Source: Halobacteriales archaeon SW_9_67_24 (GTDB taxonomy: Archaea > Halobacteriota > Halobacteria > Halobacteriales > Halococcaceae). Taken from it: a stretch of 10,112 nucleotides of DNA. The stretch spans positions 1 through 10,112 of the forward strand of contig PXSV01000061.1 of assembly GCA_003022685.1 (NCBI GenBank), read 5' to 3'. Below, piece by piece: positions 1 through 7,716 of the stretch (positions are counted from its first letter, which is position 1; every line of letters begins with the position of its first letter). Both the position numbers and the translations under genes were made by a program. The notes under the pieces are model-generated. The model saw nothing but the letters and a program-made list of their open reading frames with translations, ran no database searches and was not told where the DNA came from.

Positions 1-1036
1 CGTTCACGACATCGTGGGCGACCGCCTTCTCGCCGACCGAGACGAGGGTACCCTTGTCCTCGTGGGTCCACGTCGTGAGCGGCTGGCCGTGGAGCGCACG
101 CGCGACGTTCTCGCCGGCGACCTCGGCGGCCTGCCACGCGGCTTGGGCGGTCGGCGGGGCCGGACCACCCTCCTGATCGACGATCGCCGAGTCGCCGAGT
201 GCGAACACCCGATCGTCGCTCGTCTCGAAGGTCGCTTCCGCGTTGACGCGGTTGTGCACGTTGTCGAGGTCGGTGCCGTTCATCGCGTCCCGACCCGTGA
301 TCCCGCCGGCCCAGACGAACACGTCGTGGTCGAGCGTCGCGTCCGACTCGAAGTGGATCACGTCCTCGTCGGCCTCGGTAATCGGGTCGTCGGTCGAGAT
401 CTCGATGTCGCGCTCCTCGATCCGCTTTCTGAGCGCGCCCTGGAGCTCGGGATCGTTGCCCGGGAAGATCTCCTCCAGCGCTTCGACGAGCGTGATCTCG
501 ATCGGCGCGTGGTGGATGTCACGGAACTCCGCGACCTCGCCGGCGGTCTGGATACCCGACAGGCCTGCACCGCCGACGACGACCTGGGCCGGATCGTCGG
601 GGGTGGCGTCGCGGGCGGCGTCCCTCACTTCATCGTGGATTTCGAGCGCGTCGTCGAGGCTCTTGAGCGTGAGCGAGTGCTCTTCGAGACCGTCGATCCC
701 GTAGTAGGCGGTCTGGGAGCCCAGCGTCACCAGCGCGTAGTCGTACTCGACCGTCGAGCCGTCGTCGAGTTCGATCGCCCGCTCCTCGCAGTCGAGATCG
801 GTGACCTCGCCCTCGATGAAGCGGGTGTGCGGGGACTTGATGTCCTCGATCGGGACGGTGACGCTCTGGCGGACGCTCGGGTCCCGGATACACCGGTGGG
901 CCTCGTGGAGCACGAGGTGATAGTCGTGATCCGAGATCCAGACGATGTCGGCCGCGTCGTCGAGCGCGTCCTCGAGGCTCTTCACCGCGCCAGCGCCGGC
1001 GTAACCGGCACCGAGAACGGCGACTGTTTCGGTCAT
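1..1036 (-). CDS. ndh: Type II NADH dehydrogenase-like FAD/NAD oxidoreductase (3' end cut by the window)
   Basis: The reverse strand from the ATG at 1036 is open for 345 codons to the window edge. It begins MTETVAVLGAGYAGAG, with a first GxGxxG dinucleotide site at residues 9-14 (FAD). A second lies in VVVGGAGLSG at about 152-161 (NADH), and the FAD-closing motif RVFALGDSA is at about 276-284. This order of two Rossmann folds is that of pyridine nucleotide-disulfide family flavoproteins without a redox-active Cys pair, as in NDH-2. Such enzymes pass electrons from NADH to membrane quinone without pumping protons. Relatives are usually about 380-400 residues, so some 40 C-terminal residues, including the membrane-anchoring part, are probably missing. 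The start is supported by a TATA-like CTTTGTAA centred about 27 bases upstream, fitting a leaderless transcript. A sulfide:quinone oxidoreductase-like or other quinone reductase role is possible. The family call is firm, the substrate less so. Confidence 0.85.
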   Translation of the reverse strand, partial: MTETVAVLGAGYAGAGAVKSLEDALDDAADIVWISDHDYHLVLHEAHRCIRDPSVRQSVTVPIEDIKSPHTRFIEGEVTDLDCEERAIELDDGSTVEYDYALVTLGSQTAYYGIDGLEEHSLTLKSLDDALEIHDEVRDAARDATPDDPAQVVVGGAGLSGIQTAGEVAEFRDIHHAPIEITLVEALEEIFPGNDPELQGALRKRIEERDIEISTDDPITEADEDVIHFESDATLDHDVFVWAGGITGRDAMNGTDLDNVHNRVNAEATFETSDDRVFALGDSAIVDQEGGPAPPTAQAAWQAAEVAGENVARALHGQPLTTWTHEDKGTLVSVGEKAVAHDVVN

Positions 1037-1058
1037 GTCCGTTCTGCGCGGTCAGCCG

Positions 1059-1066
1059 TTACAAAG
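1059..1066 (-). promoter_or_regulatory. TATA-like box of the NADH dehydrogenase gene
   Basis: On the minus strand CTTTGTAA is centred about 27 bases upstream of the ATG at 1036. This is the usual spacing for a haloarchaeal leaderless promoter, where transcription starts at or next to the start codon. There is no Shine-Dalgarno sequence, which agrees. Called by position and A/T content only. Confidence 0.45.
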
Positions 1067-1163
1067 GCTTTGATACCGTCGGTCAGTGCCGTGGAGACAC
1101 TGGCTCTCACACGCTCGACGACCGACGAGACGGACGATCGACAGGAATTGTTGTGGGTCATTT

Positions 1164-1197
1164 CGGTATGCCGCCGACATGGGATCGGCGGCTACCG
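1164..1197. repeat. 13-bp hairpin with one bulge in the divergent intergenic region
   Basis: The 8-base arms GCCGCCGA (1170-1177) and TCGGCGGC (1185-1192) are perfect inverted copies around a 7-base loop. If T1169 is bulged out, five further pairs form between CGGTA (1164-1168) and TACCG (1193-1197), giving 13 bp in all. It lies about 130 bases from the NADH dehydrogenase start and 160 from the DHH start. It could be an operator for a dimeric regulator, a structured leader or small RNA, or chance in G+C-rich DNA. No run of T follows, so it does not look like a terminator. Confidence 0.5.
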
Positions 1198-1330
1198 GGA
1201 AACAGTCACAACGATCCCTACGAGCCAGGAGCGAGAACCCGCCGACCGACGGGAGAAACCGAATCGAGAAAGAAGGGCCGACGGCGGTACAACGAGGAGC
1301 CGCTCGCCGGGTTCGGCTCTCGGTGGCGGG

Positions 1331-1336
1331 TTTTAA
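1331..1336 (+). promoter_or_regulatory. TATA box (TTTTAA) of the TrkA-N/DHH gene
   Basis: TTTTAA is the most A/T-rich spot near the gene start. Its centre is 27-28 bases before the ATG at 1361 but only about 22 before the ATG at 1355. Archaeal TATA boxes sit about 26-27 bases before the transcription start, so a leaderless message would begin at about 1360-1361. That favours the second ATG as the true start codon. Confidence 0.6.
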
Positions 1337-1360
1337 CCGTCGTGGTGTCCATCGATGAGC

Positions 1361-2980
1361 ATGGTCTCGCGGCTCGTGTTGGGCTGTGGCTCGGTCGGAC
1401 GCATCCTCGTCGACGCGCTCGCCGACCGTCGCGGCGGCGTCACGGTGCTTTGCACCGACGAGCACCGTGTCGAAACCCTGCGGAGCGATCGCGTCGTGGC
1501 ACGACGCGCCGATCCGACCGATCCCGGCGTCCTCGCCGACCGTGACGAGCCGGTCGACGTGGTGATCGTGGCGAGCGACGACCCCGCGACCAACGAAGCC
1601 GCCGCAACGGCCGCGAGCGAGCAGTATCCGGACGCGTTCGTCTTGGCGTACACCGGCGAGGAACCGACCGACGACCGCCGGTTCGCCATCGAGTCGATCG
1701 CCGACCGCACGATCGCGTCGGCGACGACCGCGGCGACCGAACTCCTCGAACGCATCGGCGAGGGGAGCATGCGCCCGCGCCGGCTCTGGCGGGTGCTCCG
1801 CACGATCGACGGCCCGCTCGCGATCGTGACCCACGACAACCCCGATCCCGACGCGATCGCGAGCGGGCTCGCGCTCCGCCGGATCGCCGCGGCGGCCGGC
1901 TGTGACGCCGAGGTCTGCTATTTCGGCGCGATCACCCACCAACAGAACCGCGCGATGGTGAACCTCCTCGACGTCGAAATGCGCGAACTCGCGCCGGAGG
2001 ACATCGAGGAGTACGGCGGGATCGCGCTGGTCGATCACTCCCGGCCAGGCGTCAACGACCAGCTCCCAGAAGACACCCCGATCGACGTGCTGATCGACCA
2101 CCATCCGCCGCGCGCGCCGGTCGAGGCGCGGTTCGTCGACCTCCGGAGCGACGTCGGTGCGACCAGCACCCTCCTCGTGGACTATCTCGGTCGGTTGGGG
2201 ATCGAGATCGACAGTACCGTCGCGACCGCACTGCTCTACGGCATCCGGGTCGACACGCGGGACTTCCGGCGGGAGGTCTCGACCGTGGACTTCGACGCCG
2301 CCGCCTTCCTCCTGCCGTACGCCGACGAGGAAATCTTAGAGCAGGTCGAGACGCCGACGATGAGCGCCGAGACGCTCGGGACGATCGCGCGCGCGATCTC
2401 GAACCGCGAGGTCACCGGCTCGGTGCTGGTGAGCTACATCGACGACCTCCCCGAGCGCGACGCGCTCGCCCAGGCCGCCGACCAGCTCCTCGGGATCGAG
2501 GGGGTCCGGACGACGCTCGTCTACGGCATCATCGACGACACGATCTACTGCTCGGGACGAACCCAGGGCGGGGGGATCGACATCGGCGAGACGCTCCGGG
2601 ACGCCTTCGATCGGATCGGGAGCGCCGGCGGCCACGCCGACATGGCCGGCGCACAGCTTCCGCTCGGGCTGCTCGGCGACGCCGACGAGACCGCGCTCTC
2701 GGGGATCGTCCACGACGTCATCGACGATCGGTTCTTCGCGGCGATCGAGTCGTGCACGGACGGGGACGCAGCGACGTCCGCGGCCGCCGGGACGACCGGG
2801 ACCGGGACCCAATTCGGAGCGGGGGAAACGCACACGCTCGGGACGAGCGACGGGGCCGGAGTGAGTGGAGAGGACGAACCGGACGTGGTGGAGGGGTCGA
2901 GCGGGAGCGACGACGACTCGTTCGGGTCGTCGGAGGACGACGGCTCGGCCGGGGCGTCCGACGGCGGCTCGGCGATCTGA
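1361..2980 (+). CDS. TrkA-N (RCK) domain / DHH-DHHA1 phosphoesterase fusion
   Basis: A 539-residue protein from the ATG at 1361; an ATG six bases earlier would give 541. Positions below count from the earlier ATG. Residues 6-125 form a TrkA-N NAD-binding fold with GCGSVG at 10-15 and the acidic end of the second strand (TDE) at about 34-36. From about 150 comes a DHH phosphoesterase: THDNPDPD (159-166), VDHS (226-229), the DHH signature in LIDHHPP (246-252) and RVDT (298-301). A DHHA1 domain with GGHADMAG at 425-432 follows. All metal-binding motifs are present, so it should be an active Mn-dependent phosphodiesterase of the NrnA/RecJ-like superfamily, acting on short oligonucleotides or (cyclic di-)nucleotides. 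The last 75 residues are a Ser/Gly/Asp-rich tail, probably disordered. Similar fusions occur across haloarchaea. The actual substrate is unknown; the NAD domain suggests a redox or nucleotide signal. A CBS/ParB gene follows after 39 bases. Confidence 0.88.
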   Translation: MVSRLVLGCGSVGRILVDALADRRGGVTVLCTDEHRVETLRSDRVVARRADPTDPGVLADRDEPVDVVIVASDDPATNEAAATAASEQYPDAFVLAYTGEEPTDDRRFAIESIADRTIASATTAATELLERIGEGSMRPRRLWRVLRTIDGPLAIVTHDNPDPDAIASGLALRRIAAAAGCDAEVCYFGAITHQQNRAMVNLLDVEMRELAPEDIEEYGGIALVDHSRPGVNDQLPEDTPIDVLIDHHPPRAPVEARFVDLRSDVGATSTLLVDYLGRLGIEIDSTVATALLYGIRVDTRDFRREVSTVDFDAAAFLLPYADEEILEQVETPTMSAETLGTIARAISNREVTGSVLVSYIDDLPERDALAQAADQLLGIEGVRTTLVYGIIDDTIYCSGRTQGGGIDIGETLRDAFDRIGSAGGHADMAGAQLPLGLLGDADETALSGIVHDVIDDRFFAAIESCTDGDAATSAAAGTTGTGTQFGAGETHTLGTSDGAGVSGEDEPDVVEGSSGSDDDSFGSSEDDGSAGASDGGSAI

Positions 2981-2988
2981 GCGAGGGG

Positions 2989-2993
2989 TTTTT
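2989..2993 (+). promoter_or_regulatory. T-run: terminator of the DHH gene and/or TATA-like element of the CBS gene
   Basis: Five T lie 8 bases after the stop codon of the DHH gene and about 29 bases before the ATG of the CBS/ParB gene. Archaeal termination commonly happens at U-rich tracts, and the spacing also fits a weak haloarchaeal TATA box. The sequence alone does not decide which role it has, or whether the two genes are cotranscribed. Confidence 0.35.
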
Positions 2994-3019
2994 GTCCGGC
3001 GGCGGCGAGCACACAGCCG

Positions 3020-3823
3020 ATGGCCGCAGACACCGCCACGCCGCGGGTCAGCGACTACATGACCCGCGAGGTCGTGACCGTCTCGCCCGACGACACGGTC
3101 GCGTCGGTTGCGCGCCGCGTCGCCGAGAGCGACGAGGAACACAGTGGCTTCCCGGTGTGTGACGGCCGCCGGTGTGAGGGGTTCGTCACCGCCAGGGACC
3201 TCCTGCTCGCCGACGACAACGCCGCCGTCTTCACCGTGATGTCCGAGGAGTTAGTGGTCGCCCACCCCGAGATGGACCTCGACGACGCCGCACGGGTCAT
3301 TCTCCGGTCGGGCATCCAGAAGCTTCCCGTCGTGGACGACGCCGGCAACCTCGTGGGGATCATCTCGAACGCCGACGTGATCCGGAGTCAGATCGAGCGC
3401 GCCACCCCGGGCAAGGTCGACAAGCTCTCGCGCACGCTCGAGAACATTCACGGGATCGACACCCACGAGGCGCGCCGCCGGGTCGCGCTCGACGACCTCA
3501 CGCCCACCCAGTCGAAGGTGTACGCCGACGAGCTCGAAGGCCGACGGTACGAGCTCGAACACGGCCTCGCCGAGCCCCTGGTGGTGATCGACAACGGCGG
3601 CGATCTCCTGCTCGCCGACGGCCACCACCGCGTGAAGGCCGCCGACCGCCAGGGAATCGCGGAAGCCGACGCCTACGTGATCGTGCTCGACGAAGGAATC
3701 GAACTCGGCATGGCCGAGACCGCCCGCAAGGAGGGACTCGGATCGATCGCCGACATCTGTGTCGTGGACTACGCCCACCACCCTCTCGTCCGGACGGTCA
3801 ACCGGCTACAGGACTCCGAGTGA
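3020..3823 (+). CDS. CBS-pair protein with C-terminal ParB-like domain
   Basis: A 267-residue soluble protein. The first CBS repeat covers about residues 9-67 (VSDYMTREVVTVSPDDTVASV, then GFVTARDLL) and the second about 70-127 (FTVMSEELVVAHPEMDLDDA, then LVGIISNADVIRS). CBS pairs usually bind adenine nucleotides such as AMP, ATP or SAM. Residues 150-225 resemble the N-terminal domain of ParB/Srx proteins: DLTPTQSKVYADELEGRRYELE leads to PLVVIDNGGDLLLADGHHRVKAA, where GHHR (201-204) corresponds to the phosphate-binding GxxR motif, which in ParB handles CTP. There is no DNA-binding HTH after it, so chromosome partition is unlikely. A nucleotide-sensing regulator or a ParB-fold kinase/nuclease is more plausible. 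The 39-base spacing from the DHH phosphodiesterase hints at a shared nucleotide-related role (inference). The stop codon TGA at 3821-3823 runs into a long inverted repeat, and an in-frame TAG follows directly. Confidence 0.85.
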   Translation: MAADTATPRVSDYMTREVVTVSPDDTVASVARRVAESDEEHSGFPVCDGRRCEGFVTARDLLLADDNAAVFTVMSEELVVAHPEMDLDDAARVILRSGIQKLPVVDDAGNLVGIISNADVIRSQIERATPGKVDKLSRTLENIHGIDTHEARRRVALDDLTPTQSKVYADELEGRRYELEHGLAEPLVVIDNGGDLLLADGHHRVKAADRQGIAEADAYVIVLDEGIELGMAETARKEGLGSIADICVVDYAHHPLVRTVNRLQDSE

Positions 3824-3904
3824 TAGGGTCAGTTGGAAGTCCTTCCGGGATCGACCGCACGACGGCGTGCGGTCGCACCGGTAAACGCTTCCAACCGACC
3901 CTAT
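3823..3904. repeat. Nested inverted repeat (17-bp outer arms, 9-bp inner hairpin)
   Basis: The outer arms ATAGGGTCAGTTGGAAG (3823-3839) and CTTCCAACCGACCCTAT (3888-3904) pair at 16 of 17 positions. Inside, CGACCGCAC (3852-3860) and GTGCGGTCG (3867-3875) form a perfect 9-bp hairpin with a 6-base loop, and CCGG at 3845-3848 can pair with CCGG at 3878-3881. The whole 82 bases can fold into one rod. The left arm starts at the last base of the CBS-gene stop codon. Next to the element are GAGTG (3818-3822) and GAGTT (3905-3909), an imperfect 5-base direct repeat. Possible identities are a small MITE-like element with terminal inverted repeats, a processing or termination structure, or a small structured RNA. 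The last base pairs are A-T, so it is not merely G+C-rich chance pairing. No known family recognised. Confidence 0.75.
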
Positions 3905-4055
3905 GAGTTGTTCCTCACCGTCCCCGTCGCCGTGACGGTTCGACTTCCATCCCCAGTGACGCCGGTCGCGTTCGCCCTACCCGCCACCGAACGGCGTTCG
4001 CGCGATCGGCTCCGACGCCCGAACCCTCTTTACCGCTCCGGCAACAACTGCGTCC
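3905..4055. other. Upstream region of the mutase gene
   Basis: These 151 bases between the inverted repeat and the mutase gene hold a TATA-like box near the right end. They contain no open frame with recognisable similarity. I see no further repeat or RNA gene. Confidence 0.5.
4027..4032 (+). promoter_or_regulatory. TATA-like box of the acyl-CoA mutase gene
   Basis: The A/T-rich run in CCCTCTTTACCG is centred about 26-27 bases upstream of the ATG at 4056. No Shine-Dalgarno sequence is present, so the message is probably leaderless. The mutase therefore has its own promoter and is not simply read through from the CBS gene. Confidence 0.5.
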
Positions 4056-5693
<1,638 letters not shown>

Positions 5694-5740
5694 CGGCGGA
5701 GCAACTCACCGGATTCGTTCGCCGCTCCGAGCATGCCGTC

Positions 5741-5752
5741 GTTAACCATATG
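5741..5752 (+). promoter_or_regulatory. TATA-like box of the acetyl-CoA synthetase gene
   Basis: GTTAACCATATG is an A/T-rich island in the 94-base gap after the mutase gene. Transcription would start about 25 bases further on, near 5770, leaving a leader of about 18 bases. That leader contains the Shine-Dalgarno-like GGAG at 5777-5780. A separate promoter for this gene is therefore likely. Confidence 0.4.
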
Positions 5753-5776
5753 TGGCGTACCACCGAACGGCGCACT

Positions 5777-5780
5777 GGAG
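5777..5780 (+). promoter_or_regulatory. Shine-Dalgarno site that decides the synthetase start
   Basis: GGAG lies 7 bases before the ATG at 5788. The frame is open further upstream to an ATG at 5752, but the 12 extra residues look unlike the family and that ATG overlaps the TATA-like island. The site supports 5788 (MSNEDATIES) as the start. Confidence 0.5.
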
Positions 5781-5787
5781 AACAACC

Positions 5788-7657
5788 ATGTCAAACGAGG
5801 ACGCCACGATCGAATCCAGACTCACCGAACAGGACTACTTCGAGCCGCCCGCGGAGTTCGTCGACCAGGCGAACGCCGCCGATCCCGCGATCTACGACCG
5901 CTTCGACGAGTTTCCCGGGGGCTTCGAAGAGTACGCCGAAATGCTCGACTGGGACGAGGAGTGGGACACGGTACTCGACGACTCGAACCCCCCTTTCTAC
6001 GAGTGGTTCGTCGGCGGGGAGTTGAACGCGAGCCACAACTGCGTCGACCGCCACCTCGACGATCGCGGCGACGAAACCGCCATCCTGTGGGAGGGCGAGG
6101 ATGGCGAGACCCGCGACCTCACCTACGACGATCTCCACGAGGCAGTCAACGAGACCGCGGCCGCGCTTCGGTCAGTCGGCGTCGAGGAGGACGACGTCGT
6201 CACGATCCACCTCCCGATGGTGCCGGCGCTCCCGATCACGATGCTCGCGTGTGCCCGGATCGGCGCGCCCCACAGCGTGGTCTTCGCGGGCTTCTCGGCG
6301 AACGCCCTCGCCGAGCGCGTCGGGAGTGCCGAGTCCGATCACGTCGTGACGATCGACGGCTACTACCGCCGTGGCGAGTTCCTCGATCACATCGAGAAGG
6401 CCGACCGGGCCCTCGAAGAAACTGACCGCGATCCCGCAGTCCTCGCGTGGACCCGCCACGACGAACCGGAGGTCGAGGTCAGCGACGAGTACACGATGAT
6501 GTCGGCACTGCTGGACGACCACCGCGGCGAGACCGTCGAGCCGGTCAGTCGCGACGCCGAGGACCCCCTCTTCTTGATGTACACCTCCGGAACGACGGGC
6601 CAGCCGAAGGGCTGTCACCGGCCACAGCTATATCGTCTACGGCCCGCTCTCGCTCGGCACGACGTCGGTGATGTACGAGGGTGCGCCCGACCATCCCACC
6701 AGGAGCCGGATCTGGGAGATCGCCGAGTCCTACGATGTCGACATCTTCCACACCTCGCCGACCGCCGTCCGGCAGTTCATGAAGTGGGGCGAGGAGCACG
6801 TCGAGGGATACGACTTCGACTTCCGGCATATGACCACGGTGGGCGAGCCGATCCAGCCCGAGGCGTGGCTCTGGTACTACAAGCACATCGGCGACGAGAG
6901 CGCGGTCATCGTCGACACATGGTGGCAGACCGAGACCGGCGGTCACCTCATCACCAACCTCCCCGCGATTCATGACATGAAGCCGGGCAGCGCGGGCCGT
7001 CCCGCACCGGGGATCCAGCCGGCGATCTACGACGACAACGGCGAGGAGATCCCGCCCGCAAGCGGCGAGGCGGGCAACCTCGTGATCGAGCGCCCGTGGC
7101 CGGGCATGCTCCAGACCGTCTACGGCAACGACGAGCGGTTCATCTCGGAGTACTGGGAACGATTTTCGGACACGGATTCCGACGACGCGGCGGACTGGGT
7201 GTACGAGGCGGGCGACGGCGCGGTCCAGGCCGAGGACGGCTACTATCGCGTTCTCGGTCGACTCGACGACGTGATGAACGTCGCTGGCCACCGACTCGGG
7301 ACGATGGAGCTCGAAAGTGCCGTCGCGGAGGTCGAGGACGTCGCCGAGGCCGCGGTCGCCGCGCGCGAGGACGCCCAAAAGGGTGAAGTGCCTGATGTCT
7401 ACGTCACCGTCCGGGAGGGCGTCGAGGAGAGCGAGGCGGTCCGCGACCGGATCGTGAGCGCGATCGAGCGCGAGATCGGGAAGTTCGCGCGACCGAGCGA
7501 GGTGGTCTTCGTCGACGACCTCCCGAAGACCCGCTCGGGCAAGATCATGCGCCGACTGCTCGAGAACATCTCCAATGGCGACGAGCTGGGCAACACCACC
7601 ACGCTGCGGGACCCGAGCGTCCCCGAGGCGATCCGGGATCAGGTTCAGGCCGACTGA
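5788..7657 (+). pseudogene. acs: Acetyl-CoA synthetase (AMP-forming), disrupted by an internal deletion and frameshift
   Basis: The intact enzyme activates acetate or propionate to acyl-CoA through an acyl-adenylate. The first reading frame (5788-6615, 276 codons) carries the N-terminal FYEWFVGGELNASHNCVDRHL and the P-loop TSGTTGQPKGC. There the family reading stops, and the rest continues in the next frame from 6617 as TGHSYIVYGPLSLGTT. This second part has VGEPIQPEAW, the adenylate motif DTWWQTETGG, GRLDDVMNVAGHRLGTMELE and the catalytic-lysine motif KTRSGKIMRR, ending at 7657. Between KGC and TGHSY, family members have about 36 residues (the HTxGGYL stretch through ADVGW). All are absent, which implies a 107-bp deletion that also changes the frame. 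Restoring it gives about 658 residues, the normal length. The missing part adjoins the P-loop and includes residues lining the acetate pocket, so the product should be inactive. No other lesion is seen, so the damage is recent, or an assembly error. Confidence 0.85.
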
Positions 7658-7716
7658 ACGGACTCTCGGCGGCTCGAACTCCAAAGACCCTTGTCGAACT
7701 CGCGCCAACTATCGGC

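Larger units (their letters stand above)
1037..1354. other. Divergent intergenic region, 318 bases, non-coding
   Basis: This stretch separates the divergently read NADH dehydrogenase and DHH genes and holds a TATA-like box at each end. Between them the only clear structure is the hairpin at 1164-1197. The open frames that cross it show no family motifs and are antisense or out-of-frame extensions of neighbours. I see no convincing gene here. A short regulatory RNA around the hairpin cannot be excluded. Confidence 0.6.

Noticed and set aside
14..1336. Long plus-strand open frame of 440 codons
   Set aside because: It lies antisense to the NADH dehydrogenase gene, which has two Rossmann motifs and the GDSA motif. 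The frame is open because of codon bias in G+C-rich DNA and shows no family motif.
3020..3823. Chromosome-partition ParB or a transcription factor
   Set aside because: Only the N-terminal ParB-like fold with GHHR is present. The helix-turn-helix and dimerisation domains are missing, and no parA gene lies nearby.
6590..6640. Programmed frameshift in the synthetase gene
   Set aside because: A programmed shift would leave all residues encoded. Here about 36 conserved residues are absent from every frame, so a deletion is the simpler explanation.
6545..7708. Minus-strand open frame of 387 codons
   Set aside because: Mirror of the second half of the acetyl-CoA synthetase; no independent motif.
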